Below, one piece after another: positions 24,462-34,200 of a DNA stretch of 64,000 nucleotides. This DNA is from Micromonospora polyrhachis. GTDB lineage: Bacteria > Actinomycetota > Actinomycetes > Mycobacteriales > Micromonosporaceae. The stretch spans positions 6,274,501 to 6,338,500 of the forward strand of contig NZ_JACHJW010000001.1 in assembly GCF_014203835.1 (NCBI RefSeq). The letters are read 5' to 3'. Position 1 is the stretch's first letter. Each line of letters begins with the position of its first letter. The notes below the pieces were generated by a model. The model ran no database searches, had not been told where the DNA came from, and saw only the letters and a program-made list of their open reading frames with translations. A program made the translations under genes and the position numbers.

Positions 24462-25886
24462 ATGCACACCTCCCGGCCGACCGTCCCCCGCCAACTTGGT
24501 CAGACGAAGTCGGCGTACGCGGACTTCCACGGTGAACAGGCGACGACCGCGCCGCTCACCTGGGGACAGCGGGCGATGTGGCGTTCCGTGGCGGAGTTCG
24601 AGGCACAGGAGAACTTCCTCAACCTCCGCCGCGTCCTCGCCGTCTCCTCGCGGGTCGAGGCGGACGTCCAGACGGTGAGCCGGGTGGTCGGTCAGCTGGT
24701 CAGCCGGCACGAGTCACTGCGTACCCGAATCGAAGCCGTCGACGGTGAGCTGCGCCAGCGGACCTTCGCCACCGGTCGACTGCCGCTGCTGGTCCATGCC
24801 GTATCCGGAGGTGACCCGGAGGGGTGCTCCGGCGGCGACCCGATGGGACGCTCCGCCGCGCAGGCCCTGGCGGACCGGTGGGGACAGCCACGATTCGAAC
24901 ACTCCGACGAGTGGCCGCTACGGGTCGCCCTGGTGACGGTCGATCACCGGGTACGGCAGATCGTGCTGGTCTTCAGTCACTCCACGGTGGACTTCCATGC
25001 CGTCGAGATCGTCCTGCGGGACCTGCGGCTGCTCCTACTGCGGGGGAAGCTGACCACCCGACCCGGCCTCCAGTCGGTCGACGTGGCCCGGCGCGAGCAG
25101 CAGGTCGAGCGCGGACGCTCGGACCGGGCGATCGCCTACTGGGTACGGCAGTTCCGGCAGCAACCACCGGGCATGCTCGTCACCGCCGGTCCGGGATCCA
25201 CTCCTCGCTACCGGAAGGGCTCGCTGGTCTCCCCGGCCATCGACGCCGCCACCCGGCTGATCGCGGCCCGACACCGGGTCAGCACCGCCACCGTCCTCCT
25301 GGCGGCGGTAGCGGCGGTCTCCACCGCGACCAGCGGGGGACCAGGCTGCGGGCTCGTCACGATGGCGAACAACCGCTTCCAGCCGGCGTACGACGACGCC
25401 GTCAGCAAGCTCAACCAGCTCGGGTTCTGTGCCCTGGATCTGGCCGACCAGCCGAGCTTCACCGAGTTGTTGTCCCGGACCCGGCAGGCGTCGCTGGACG
25501 GCTATCGGCACGCCTACTACGACCCGGCCGCCATGCAGAGCGCCTTCGTCGAGTTGGGACTCGACTTCGGCACCGTGCTGGCACCGTACTGCTACGTCAA
25601 CGACATCCGTCTGCCCCACGAGCCCCGGCCGGCTGCGACCGGCCCGGACGAGGCCGCGGTGCGGGCGATGCGGGCGGCGACGACCTTCACCTGGACGGAG
25701 GCGTTCGACCGGTTCGCCTGGCGCTGCCGGATCCAGGTGGTCGACGCGCCCGGCGCGGTCGAGTTGGTGATCACCACCGACACCCGCTACCTGTCGTCCG
25801 ACCGGGCCCACCGCTTCCTGTGTGAGATCGAGGAGGCCCTGGTCGTGGCGGCCTTCGCAGAGGACGGTGCTCAGGCACCAGCGTGA
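24462..25886 (+). CDS. free-standing condensation-like protein, copy 2
   Basis: 474 residues. It is similar to the preceding protein along its whole length (shared VSRHxSLRTR, FSHSTVD, AIDAATRLIAARHRVS, ASLDGYRHAYY), so the pair arose by tandem duplication. The motif reads SHSTVDF: the catalytic His and Asp are kept, and Gly is replaced by Phe. A 12-residue Gly/Asp/Pro insertion (GGDPEGCSGGDPMG) near residue 113 separates it from its paralogue. The gene is co-directional, 64 bp downstream of copy 1, and both point away from the NRPS operon. A function in the same pathway is likely from position only. Confidence 0.8.
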   Translation: MHTSRPTVPRQLGQTKSAYADFHGEQATTAPLTWGQRAMWRSVAEFEAQENFLNLRRVLAVSSRVEADVQTVSRVVGQLVSRHESLRTRIEAVDGELRQRTFATGRLPLLVHAVSGGDPEGCSGGDPMGRSAAQALADRWGQPRFEHSDEWPLRVALVTVDHRVRQIVLVFSHSTVDFHAVEIVLRDLRLLLLRGKLTTRPGLQSVDVARREQQVERGRSDRAIAYWVRQFRQQPPGMLVTAGPGSTPRYRKGSLVSPAIDAATRLIAARHRVSTATVLLAAVAAVSTATSGGPGCGLVTMANNRFQPAYDDAVSKLNQLGFCALDLADQPSFTELLSRTRQASLDGYRHAYYDPAAMQSAFVELGLDFGTVLAPYCYVNDIRLPHEPRPAATGPDEAAVRAMRAATTFTWTEAFDRFAWRCRIQVVDAPGAVELVITTDTRYLSSDRAHRFLCEIEEALVVAAFAEDGAQAPA

Positions 25887-26062
25887 AGCCGGCGTCGAAC
25901 GCCATGCGGTCCATTGCGTCGACCGGCTCGAAGCGCCCATGTGGTCCGGGCTAGGAGATCATCGGCCGCGCCGAACCGGTCAAAAGTACGGCCACCGGGT
26001 GCGCCAACCCCACCTGGGACCGATGCCGGCCCCAAGCTCTGGCGGACCCACCGCCGCCCGAG

Positions 26063-26380
26063 TTAGGCGGCCGGTGGCGGCACCAGACGGCTGGTCGACG
26101 ATCGTAGCGTCGTGACCGAGGCCGCCGTCGGCGCCGCCACCGACTGCTCTTCGGTGACCAGGCCCCCGATGATGGCCGCCGCCACCCGTGGGTCAGCACC
26201 CCGGCCCACCGCCACACCGATGAGGTAGGCCGCCAGCGGACCGGCCGGTCGGCATACCCCGTGCGCCACCTCGCGTACGAGGTCGAGAAGTGTGGCGATG
26301 TCGTGTTCCGACAGTTCCGGAGTGTCCAGGGCCGTGGCTGCGGCCACGAGCCACTCCCACAACGGGGCCTGGGTGTCCAT
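26063..26380 (-). CDS. DUF6457-type protein, molybdopterin-cofactor associated
   Basis: 105 residues. The core LVREVAHGVCRPAGPLAAYLIGVAVGRG is typical of the small DUF6457 domain, which in actinomycetes occurs alone or fused to MobA-like proteins. A Ser/Thr/Ala-rich tail follows. It begins 18 bp after narK on the same strand, so it is co-transcribed. A helper role in molybdenum cofactor maturation for nitrate reductase is reasonable, but no catalytic residues are recognisable. Confidence 0.7.
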   Translation of the reverse strand: MDTQAPLWEWLVAAATALDTPELSEHDIATLLDLVREVAHGVCRPAGPLAAYLIGVAVGRGADPRVAAAIIGGLVTEEQSVAAPTAASVTTLRSSTSRLVPPPAA

Positions 26381-26398
26381 GGTCGAACTCCTGTTCGG

Positions 26399-27616
26399 TC
26401 AGTCGGTCCGACGGGCGAGGCCGCTCATCTTGACGGCGGTGTAGACGGCGGCGGCCAGCGCCACGTCAGACAGGAGCATCAGGCCGATGGCGTACGAGCC
26501 CTGTGCGCCGTAGACCCAGCCCATGATCAGCGGCGGAACGAACCCGCCGAGACCACCGGCCGCGCCGACCAGTCCGGTGACGGTGCCCACCTTGTCGGCC
26601 GGGGCGACCTTGCCGACCAGGGCGAAGACCCCACCGCTGGCCGCGCCGAGCAACACCGCCATGCCGAGGAACGCGATCGTGGCGATCGGCATCAGCGGCG
26701 GCTGGAAGGCCTGGATGACGGCGAACAACGCGGTCCCGGCGAAGCACCAGACGAGCACCGGCACCGGGTGCAGCCGGTCGGAGAGCCAGCCGCCCACCGG
26801 GCGGGCGATCACCGCCAGGACCACGAACCCGGCGGTACGCATCGCCGCGTCGCCGGTCTCCAGCCCGTACGCGGTGCGCAGGTAGGCCGGCAGGTAGACG
26901 CTGAACGCGACGAAGCCGCCGAAGCCGACCGCGTAGAGGAAACACAACTGCCAGGTCGCCGCCAGTCGGCTGACGTCGAGCAACCGGGCAATCGCGGAGC
27001 CCTGGGGACGCTGCCGGTTGGGTGCGTCGCGCAGCAGCAGGAACGCGAGCACCGCGTAGCCGGCCAGCACCGCCGAGACCAGCAGGAAGGGAGTCTTGGC
27101 ACCGTAGTTGTCAGCGAGCTTCACGGTGGTGAAGTTGGCGATGGCGGTGCCGCCCATACCGATGCCGAACACGCCGAGGGCGAACCCCCGCCGGGCCGGT
27201 GGATACCAGCCGGAGACGAGCGGTACGCCGACGGCGAAGGCCGTGCCGCCGATGCCGAGGAAGAAACCGGTGACGATCAGCGCCGCGTACGAGGAAACGT
27301 AGGACAGGGTCAACACCGGGATGATGGTGACGAGGCTGACCAGTGGGAACATCACGCGCGCGCCGTACCGGTCGGTGAGCGCGCCGACCGGGATACGACC
27401 CAGCGATCCGACGACCACCGGTACGGCGACGAGCAACGACTGTGCGGCGAAGCTGAGCCCGAGGCGTTCCTTGATGCCCGGTCCGAGCGGGCCGAGCAAC
27501 GCCCAGGCCCAGAAGTTGAGCAGGAACCCGGCGGTGGCCACGGCAAGGTGGAGGGCTGCCCCCCGGGGCGCTCCATCGGCAGTGGCCGGTTTCCGCTGGT
27601 TCGTGGTGGTTGTCAT
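26399..27616 (-). CDS. narK: nitrate/nitrite MFS transporter NarK
   Basis: 405 residues from an ATG preceded by GAGGTG. It has twelve predicted transmembrane spans, and the nitrate-porter signature GIGGTAFAVGVPLVSGWYPP lies near residues 122-141. A second Gly-rich stretch, APADKVGTVTGLVGAAGG, is present in the C-terminal half. NarK proteins move nitrate inward, alone or in exchange for nitrite, to feed the cytoplasmic NarG active site. It lies downstream of narGHJI but behind its own gap of about 180 bp, which contains a hairpin. It is therefore probably transcribed separately. Confidence 0.92.
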   Translation of the reverse strand: MTTTTNQRKPATADGAPRGAALHLAVATAGFLLNFWAWALLGPLGPGIKERLGLSFAAQSLLVAVPVVVGSLGRIPVGALTDRYGARVMFPLVSLVTIIPVLTLSYVSSYAALIVTGFFLGIGGTAFAVGVPLVSGWYPPARRGFALGVFGIGMGGTAIANFTTVKLADNYGAKTPFLLVSAVLAGYAVLAFLLLRDAPNRQRPQGSAIARLLDVSRLAATWQLCFLYAVGFGGFVAFSVYLPAYLRTAYGLETGDAAMRTAGFVVLAVIARPVGGWLSDRLHPVPVLVWCFAGTALFAVIQAFQPPLMPIATIAFLGMAVLLGAASGGVFALVGKVAPADKVGTVTGLVGAAGGLGGFVPPLIMGWVYGAQGSYAIGLMLLSDVALAAAVYTAVKMSGLARRTD

Positions 27617-27635
27617 GGGTCACCTCGTGGTGAGT

Positions 27636-27681
27636 GTCGCCCATTGCGACGAGATTGCCGGACCCGACCCCTAAAGAGGGG
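27636..27681. promoter_or_regulatory. inverted repeats upstream of narK
   Basis: Two small palindromes lie just ahead of narK (minus strand): GTCGC-N5-GCGAC at 27636-27650, and CCCCT-AAAG-AGGGG at 27668-27681. Their position fits regulator binding. I cannot assign a family. Confidence 0.35.
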
Positions 27682-27730
27682 GAGTGCCGCTTCAGTTACC
27701 AGCCTCGGTGGGAGCAAGGCGATGAAACAG

Positions 27731-27780
27731 GGCCGTTGGTCCCGGGTGCCGACGTGGCATCAGACACCTGGGACCGGGCC
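27731..27780. terminator. hairpin downstream of narGHJI-moaD
   Basis: GGTCCCGGGTG (27738-27748) pairs with CACCTGGGACC (27765-27775) with one mismatch, and flanking GGCC sequences extend the stem. It lies about 20 bp beyond the MoaD-like stop codon on the minus strand, so it separates the nar operon from narK. Confidence 0.6.
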
Positions 27781-27797
27781 ATAAGGGGTTGGCTCGC

Positions 27798-28046
27798 TCA
27801 GCCACCGGCGAACGGTGGCAGGACGTCAACGGTGGCGGCTGCCGGCAGTGGTATCGAACGATCCCGCCACTGGACACCGTCCACCAGATAGCTACAGACT
27901 GCCAGTGCCGCCGCCAGGGCGGAGCCGTGTCGGCCGGCCAGATGGTCCAGCAGGTCGCCGAGGTTGGTGGCGGAGACGTCCTCCTCCGCCACCCCGGCGG
28001 CGGCGCGGGCACCCGCGAAGTAACGAACGCGTACTGTGCTCATCAT
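27798..28046 (-). CDS. moaD: MoaD-like molybdopterin synthase sulfur carrier
   Basis: 82 residues. It starts at tandem ATGs (28046/28043) that overlap the narI stop codon, so it is translationally coupled to narI. It has the ubiquitin-like MoaD pattern VRVRYFAGARAAAGV at the N-terminus and ends in PPFAGG. The C-terminal Gly-Gly is the site that becomes a thiocarboxylate in molybdopterin synthesis. Its position as the last gene of narGHJI suggests dedicated cofactor supply for nitrate reductase. The open frame continues upstream but is narI shadow there. Confidence 0.88.
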   Translation of the reverse strand: MMSTVRVRYFAGARAAAGVAEEDVSATNLGDLLDHLAGRHGSALAAALAVCSYLVDGVQWRDRSIPLPAAATVDVLPPFAGG

Positions 28047-28810
28047 CGCGGCCGAGCCCGTCGGGTCTGGGCGGTGGGCAGCTGTGGTGGGCCACCCCAG
28101 CCCGGGCGGGTGGGACGCAGACCGGGCCGGTCGCCCCGGCTGCGATAGACGATGTACGGGCGGGTGGCGTAGCCGATCGGCGCGCTGAACGCGTGCACCA
28201 GGCGGGTGAACGGCCAGAAGGCGAAGAGCGCGAACGCCGACACGACGTGGATCTGGAAGCCGGTCGGTACGCCGGCCATCACCTCCGGATCCGGGCTGAA
28301 GTAGAACAGCGACCGGAACCAGGGGGAGATGGTCTCCCGGTAGTCGTAGCCGTTGCCCGATACGTTGGCCCGTACGGTGCTGAGCAGGCCGAGCACGATG
28401 ACCGCGGCCAGCACCACGTACATGGCCTTGTCGTTGCGAGTGGTAGCCGCGAAGACCGGCCCGGTCAGACGTCGGCGGGCGATCAGGATGATCATGCCGA
28501 TCAGGGTGCAGAAGCCGGCCACCGTGCCGATGAAGACAGCCATCAGGTGATAGGCGTGCTCGGTGATGCCGACAGCCTCGGTCCACGACTTGGGGATCAG
28601 CAGCCCCCCGACGTGTCCGATGAGCACCATGAGAATGCCGAAGTGGAACAATGGGCTGCCCCAACGCAGGATCGCCGTCTCGTAGAGCTGTGAGGAGCGC
28701 GTGGTCCAGCCGAACTTGTCGTAACGGTAACGCCAGATTAGGCCACCGATCAGGATCGCGATGGCCAGATAGGGAAAGACCACCCAAAGCAACACATTCA
28801 TTGCGCTCAC
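28043..28810 (-). CDS. narI: respiratory nitrate reductase gamma subunit NarI
   Basis: 255 residues (GTG at 28810; an ATG three codons on, at 28801, is an alternative). It is a diheme cytochrome b with five transmembrane spans. His residues in HFGILMVLIGHVGG, EHAYHLM and FQIHVVSAF fit the four axial heme ligands. It anchors NarGH to the membrane and takes electrons from menaquinol. The C-terminal 30 residues are Arg/Pro-rich and cytoplasmic. A 118-bp gap separates it from narJ, unlike the overlapping junctions elsewhere in the operon. That gap is filled by two copies of a dispersed repeat. Confidence 0.95.
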   Translation of the reverse strand: MSAMNVLLWVVFPYLAIAILIGGLIWRYRYDKFGWTTRSSQLYETAILRWGSPLFHFGILMVLIGHVGGLLIPKSWTEAVGITEHAYHLMAVFIGTVAGFCTLIGMIILIARRRLTGPVFAATTRNDKAMYVVLAAVIVLGLLSTVRANVSGNGYDYRETISPWFRSLFYFSPDPEVMAGVPTGFQIHVVSAFALFAFWPFTRLVHAFSAPIGYATRPYIVYRSRGDRPGLRPTRPGWGGPPQLPTAQTRRARPR

Positions 28811-28817
28811 CGATCCA

Positions 28818-28935
28818 GCTTCTTGTTCGCGGCTGCGGGGCTCTCTCGCTCCGCTCGTTCACTCCTCGCGCTCGCCGTGAACCTTCCGTTCGCGACTGCG
28901 GTACTCCGCTCCGCTGCGTTCCTCGCGCTCACCGA
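28818..28935. repeat. two copies of a dispersed ~55-bp repeat between narJ and narI
   Basis: Copy A (28818-28877) and copy B (28882-28935) share the pattern TTC-x-GTTCGCGrCTGCGG followed by CGCTCCGCTsGTTC and CTCGCGCTC. A third copy lies at 6009-6065 inside the megasynthase gene. Copy B provides the TGA stop codon of narJ. The sequences are partly self-complementary, like REP-type elements. Confidence 0.65.
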
Positions 28936-29552
28936 CGCCCTCCGGATGTGGTGTCGACAAGTCCGAACGGTTCCAGGCCCACCTGTTCCATCGGGGGACC
29001 GGTGCGGGCCAGCTTTGCGGCCGCGGCCAGGTCCGCCGGTTGCGGGGGTGGCAGCATCTCGCGGATCGCCACCAGACAATGCTGGTAGATGGACTTCTCC
29101 GCTGCCAGCGAATCGGCGAGCAGGTCCAGGCCGATCCGGTTGTCCCGCAGCAGCCCCCAACCGGCACCGTCGACAGCCGCCAGGTCCAGCACCGCCGGCA
29201 GGTAGTCGGGCAACTCACCGTCGACCACGGCCAGCCCCGCCTGCTTGTACGCGCCGGAGAAGCCGACCAGCGCCTCACCGCGTTTCCGGGTGTCCCCACA
29301 GGTGTAGTAGGTCAGATGCAGGCAGCAGCGGCGACGGAAATCGAATAGTTGCACGTACTCGGCCCGCAACAGGGTCGGATCGGCATCGGCCCGGTACGCG
29401 GCCACCGCACGCAGTGGTGCGGCGACCGCCTCCGGCAGCTCGTCCAGGGCGTCGCGCAGGATGGGCAGCGCGGCCATCACCTGCTCGTCGGGATAGCGCA
29501 GCAGCAGGGACGCCGCCCGGGCCGCAACAATCCGCCAGAACGACGGGTTCAC
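28929..29552 (-). CDS. narJ: nitrate reductase molybdenum-cofactor assembly chaperone NarJ
   Basis: 207 residues from GTG at 29552, which shares four bases with the narH stop (GTGA). It is an all-helical chaperone: the conserved YxxLFDFRRR (residues near 72) and LHLTYYTCGDTRKRGEAL are typical of actinobacterial NarJ. It holds apo-NarG until the Mo-bisMGD cofactor is inserted and is not part of the final enzyme. The longer upstream frame is narH shadow. The stop codon lies at the edge of an inserted repeat, so the native C-terminus may have been slightly altered. Confidence 0.93.
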   Translation of the reverse strand: MNPSFWRIVAARAASLLLRYPDEQVMAALPILRDALDELPEAVAAPLRAVAAYRADADPTLLRAEYVQLFDFRRRCCLHLTYYTCGDTRKRGEALVGFSGAYKQAGLAVVDGELPDYLPAVLDLAAVDGAGWGLLRDNRIGLDLLADSLAAEKSIYQHCLVAIREMLPPPQPADLAAAAKLARTGPPMEQVGLEPFGLVDTTSGGRR

Positions 29553-31246
29553 TGGTCGCCTCCGTCCTTGGCGTCCGAATTTCTCGACTGGGGTGGGAAG
29601 AGACCCGGAGGATGGCCCTTGCCGTCCCAGTTGAGCAGGTTGACGCGGATCTCCGGGTTTTCCGCCTCGGCCACCGTGTCGGCGGTCTGCCGGTTGATCT
29701 GCATGTGGAAGGTCTCCACCTGGATCGGGGCGGTCTGACCGGAGGACTCGCCGAATGGTCCCTGCCCGTACGGGCCACCGCCGCCCATGCCCGGTCCGCC
29801 CTCGTACTCCAGGCTGCACTCGGTGCCGATCTGTTCGAGGCGGTGCGCGTCCTCCGCGTGCGCGGCCGGGATGACGTAGCGCTGTTCGTACTTGGCGATG
29901 GCCAGCAGGCGGTACATGTCGTCCATCTGCTGGCCGGTCATGCCGACTGCCTCGGCGATCGACTCGTCGGGCGTCTCGCCCAGGTTGATACGCCGCTGGT
30001 AGGCGCGCATCGCGGCGAGCCGGTTGAGCACCGCCCGCACCGGGGCCGGGTCACCGGCCGTGAACAGGCCGGCGAGGTAGTCCACCGGGATCCGTAGCGC
30101 GTCCACCGCGCCGAAGAGGTTGCCGGCGTCCTCGCCGTCGTGGCCGGTCTCCCGCAGCACGTCCACCACGGGCGACAACGGCGGGATGTACCAGACCATC
30201 GGCATGGTCCGGTATTCCGGATGCAGCGGCAGAGCGACCTGGTACTTCGTGATCAGATCCCAGATCGGGGAACGCTGCGCCGCGTCGATCCAGTCGTCCG
30301 GGATGTCGGCAGCCCGGGCGGCGGCGACCACGTTCGGGTCGAACGGGTCGAGGAAGACCGAACGCTGGGCCGCGTACAGGTCGTGCTCGTCCTCGACGGC
30401 CGCCGCCGCGGCGACCGCGTCGGCGTCATAGAGCATCAGTCCGAGGTAACGCAGCCGCCCGACGCAGGTCTCCGAGCAGATGGTGGGCTGCCCGATCTCG
30501 ATGCGCGGGAAGCAGAACGTGCACTTCTCGGCCTTGCCCGTGCGGTGGTTGAAGTACACCTTCTTGTACGGGCAGCCGGTGATGCACATCCGCCAGCCCC
30601 GGCACCGGTCCTGGTCGACCAGCACGATCCCGTCCTCGGCCCGCTTGTAGATCGCGCCCGAGGGGCAGGACGCGGCGCAGGATGGGTTCAGGCAGTGCTC
30701 GCAGATACGCGGCAGAAAGAACATGAACGCTTTTTCGTACTCCTGACGTACCTGGTCGGAGACCTTCGCCAGGATCGGGTCACCCGCGGCGATCTCGTTG
30801 CCGCCGGCCAACGAGTCGTCCCAGTTGGCACTCCAGGTGATCTTCGTGTCCTGGCCGGTGAGTAGCGACTTGGGCCGGGCCACCGGGATGTCGTCCCCGG
30901 CCGGTGCGTTGATCAGGTGCTCGTAGTCGTACGTCCAGGGCTCGTAGTAGTCCTGCATCGAGGGCATCTTCGGGTTGGCGAAGATGCTGAAGAGCTTCTT
31001 CACCCGGCCGCCGGCCTTGGGCTTGAGGCGGCCCGACCGGGTACGCACCCAGCCGCCCTCCCACCGCTCCTGGTTCTCGTACGTGCGGGGATAGCCCTGC
31101 CCGGGCCGGGTCTCCACGTTGTTGAACCAGACGTACTCGACACCGGACCGGTTGGTCCACGCCTGCTTGCAGGTGACCGAGCAGGTGTGGCAGCCGATGC
31201 ACTTGTCGAGGTTCATCACCATCGCCATCTGTGCCATGACCCGCAT
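29549..31246 (-). CDS. narH: respiratory nitrate reductase beta subunit NarH
   Basis: 565 residues; its ATG shares one base with the narG stop (TGATG). Four ferredoxin-type cysteine groups are intact: C16-C19-C22-C26, CEHCLNPSC, CRGWRMCITGC (the Trp marks the 3Fe-4S cluster) and CTFC with a later SETC. It relays electrons from the NarI hemes to NarG. Length and motifs match actinobacterial NarH closely. A Met/Gly-rich stretch near residue 495 (GGPGMGGGGPYGQGPFG) is a lineage-specific loop. Confidence 0.96.
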   Translation of the reverse strand: MRVMAQMAMVMNLDKCIGCHTCSVTCKQAWTNRSGVEYVWFNNVETRPGQGYPRTYENQERWEGGWVRTRSGRLKPKAGGRVKKLFSIFANPKMPSMQDYYEPWTYDYEHLINAPAGDDIPVARPKSLLTGQDTKITWSANWDDSLAGGNEIAAGDPILAKVSDQVRQEYEKAFMFFLPRICEHCLNPSCAASCPSGAIYKRAEDGIVLVDQDRCRGWRMCITGCPYKKVYFNHRTGKAEKCTFCFPRIEIGQPTICSETCVGRLRYLGLMLYDADAVAAAAAVEDEHDLYAAQRSVFLDPFDPNVVAAARAADIPDDWIDAAQRSPIWDLITKYQVALPLHPEYRTMPMVWYIPPLSPVVDVLRETGHDGEDAGNLFGAVDALRIPVDYLAGLFTAGDPAPVRAVLNRLAAMRAYQRRINLGETPDESIAEAVGMTGQQMDDMYRLLAIAKYEQRYVIPAAHAEDAHRLEQIGTECSLEYEGGPGMGGGGPYGQGPFGESSGQTAPIQVETFHMQINRQTADTVAEAENPEIRVNLLNWDGKGHPPGLFPPQSRNSDAKDGGDQ

Positions 31247-34200
31247 CAGTACTGCACCTCCTGGGAGCGACGGCGGATTACGGTGACCTCGTCACGTTGG
31301 TTACCGGTGGGCCCGAGATAGTTGAAGGCGAAGGCGAGCTGCGCGTAGCCCCCGATCAGGTGGGTGGGCTTGACCAGCAGCCGGGTCAGCGAGTTGTGAA
31401 TGCCACCCCGCCGGCCGTTGATCTCCGCCTTCGGTACGTCGATGACCCGTTCCTGGGCGTGGTACATGTACACCGTGCCCTCGGGCATCTTGTGCGAGAC
31501 CACGGCCCGGCAGACCACCACGCCGTTGCGATTGACCGCCTCGATCCAGTCGTTGTCCCGTACGCCGATCTTGGCCGCGTCGGCCTCGCTCATCCACAGC
31601 GTCGGTCCGCCCCGGGACAACGTCAGCATGATCAGGTTGTCCTGGTACTCGGAGTGGATGGACCACTTCGAGTGCGGGGTCAGGTAGCGGACGGTGATTT
31701 CCAGTTCACCGTTGCGGCCTAGTCTTGGCTCGCCGAACAGTTTGTGCATGTCCAGCGGCGGCCGGAACACCGGCAATTCCTCGCCGGCCTCCTGCATCCA
31801 GTCGTGGTCGTGGAAGAAGTGCTGCCGCCCGGTCAGGGTGTGCCACGGCTTGAGCCGCTCGACGTTGATGGTGAAGGGCGAATACCGCCGTCCGCCGTGC
31901 TCGCTGCCCGACCACTCCGGACTGGTGATCACCGGCTCCGGTCGGGACTGCGTGTCGACGAAGGTGATCTTCTTGCCCTCGTGCTCGGCGGACAGGTCGG
32001 CCAGCTGCATGCCGGTGCGCCGCTCCACGTCTTTGAACCCGACGGTGGCGACCCGGCCGTTCGTGGTGCCCGACAGGGCGAGGATCGCCTCGCAGGCGTG
32101 CGTGTCCTTGGCCAGCGACGGTCGGCCGTCGGCCGCCCCGCCGCGCACCGCGCCGTTCTTGCGGCGCAGGTACTCCACCTCCGGCCGGACGTCGACCGAC
32201 ACCCCCTTGCCGGTGGTGCCGAGGGTGTCCAGCAGCGGACCGAGGGCGGCCATCTTGTCGGCCACCGCACCGTAGTCCCGCTCGACGATGACCAGCTTGG
32301 ACATGGTCCTTCCCGGCACCGGCGTCTCACCGGTGACCGCCCAGTCGCGGACCACACCGTGCGGGGTCGCCATCGCGTCGGGCGTGTCGTGCATCAGCGG
32401 TGCCGCGACCAGGTCCTTGCGTACGCCGAGGTGGTCCACGGCCAGGTGGGAGAACGCCCGGGCGATGCCGTGGAACGCCTCGAAGTCGGTCCGGGTCTGC
32501 CACGGCGGGTTGATCGCCGGGGTGAACGCGTGCACGAACGGGTGCATGTCGGTGCTGCTCAGGTCGTGCTTCTCATACCAGGTGGCGGCCGGCAGCACGA
32601 TGTCGGAGAAGAGCGTCGTGGAGGTCATCCGGAAGTCCAGCGACAACAGCAGGTCGAGCTTGCCCTCCGGTGCCTCATCCCGCCAGACCACATCTTTCGG
32701 ACGCAACTCCGGCGGTGCCTCGTCGGCCCGCAGGTTCGAGTCGGTGCCCAGCAGGTGTCGCAGGAAGTACTCGTTGCCCTTGGCCGAGGAGCCGAGCAGG
32801 TTGGCCCGCCACACGGTCAGCACCCGGGGCCAGTTCTGCGGGGCATCCGGGTCGGTACAGGCGTAACCGACCTTCCCCGAACCGAGCTGTTCGGCGACCC
32901 AGCCGGCCGGGTCGTCCGGCGACGAGGCGATCGCCTCGTCGGCGAGGTCCAGCGGACTGCGGTCGAACGTCGGCATGCTCGGCATCCAGCCGAGTCGGGC
33001 CGACTGGGCCATCAGGTCGGCGGTGTGCCGGCCGTCGAAGGTGCCCTTGCCGGTGGGGGAGGAGACCACGTCGGCGGAGTACGTGTCGTAGCGCCACTGG
33101 TCGGTGTGGAGGTACCAGAACGCCGTACCGATCATCTGCCGGGGCGGGCGGACCCAGTCCAGCCCGGAGGCCAGTTGCGTCCAGCCGGTGACCGGGCGGC
33201 ACTTCTCCTGCCCGACGTAGTGTGCCCAGCCGCCGCCGTTGACGCCCTGGCAGCCGGTGAGGGTGGTCAGGGCGAGGATCGCCCGGTAGGTGGCGTCGGA
33301 GTGGAACCAGTGGTTCGTACCCGCGCCGAGCAGGATCATCGACCGGCCGCCGGAGCGTTCCGCATTGTCGGCGAACTCCCGGGCGACCCTGGCCACCTGC
33401 GCGGCCGGTACGCCGGTGATCGGCTCCTGCCACGCCGGGGTGTACGGCACGTCCATGTCGTCGTAGTCGGCGGGCCACTGGCCGGGCAGACCCGGGCGGG
33501 CCACCCCGTACTGGGCCAGCATCAGGTCGAAGACGCTGGTGACCAGGTGCGTCCCGACCCGACGGGTCGGTACGCCCCGACGCAGCACCTGCGGCGGGTC
33601 GGTGTCGAATCGGGGTAGGGACACCTCGACGGTCTCGCCGCCGAGGCAGGTCAACGCTGGTTCGATGTCGCCGAGGTCGAGGTTCCACTGACCCGACTCC
33701 TCGCCCCAGCGATGCCCGAGGCTGCCGCGTGGTACGGCCGGCGCGTCGGTGGCCGAGTCCCACAGCACGGTCTTGAACGCCGCTTCCTTACCGGGTTCGC
33801 CCAGGTCCTCGGCGGTGAGGAACTTGCCGGGCCGGTAGCCGCCGTCCTCGGTCGGTTCGAGGGTGACCAGGAACGGCAGGTCGGTGAAGCGGCGGACGTA
33901 GTCCTCGAAGCGGGGGGTGGCCCGCTCGACGAAGAACTCCTTGAGGATGACGTGGCCCATCGCCATCGCCAAAGCCCCGTCGGTGCCCGGCTGCGCGGGC
34001 ATCCACTCGTCGGCGAACTTGACGTTGTCGGCGAAGTCGGGGCTGACCACCACCACCTTCTGTCCCCGGTAGCGTGCCTCGGCCATCCAGTGGGCGTCGG
34101 GGGTACGGGTGACCGGGACGTTCGAGCCCCACATGACGAAGTAGGAGGCGTCCCACCAGTCACCGGACTCCGGCACGTCGGTCTGGTCACCGAACACCTG

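Noticed and set aside
28047-28862. 354-residue frame ending in the MoaD-like protein as a fusion
   Set aside because: Its first 270 residues are narI in another frame. MoaD similarity starts exactly at the ATG overlapping the narI stop.
29553-29819. Longer narJ start upstream of 29552
   Set aside because: The added sequence is a narH shadow. The GTGA overlap with the narH stop and the conserved NarJ N-terminus fix the start.
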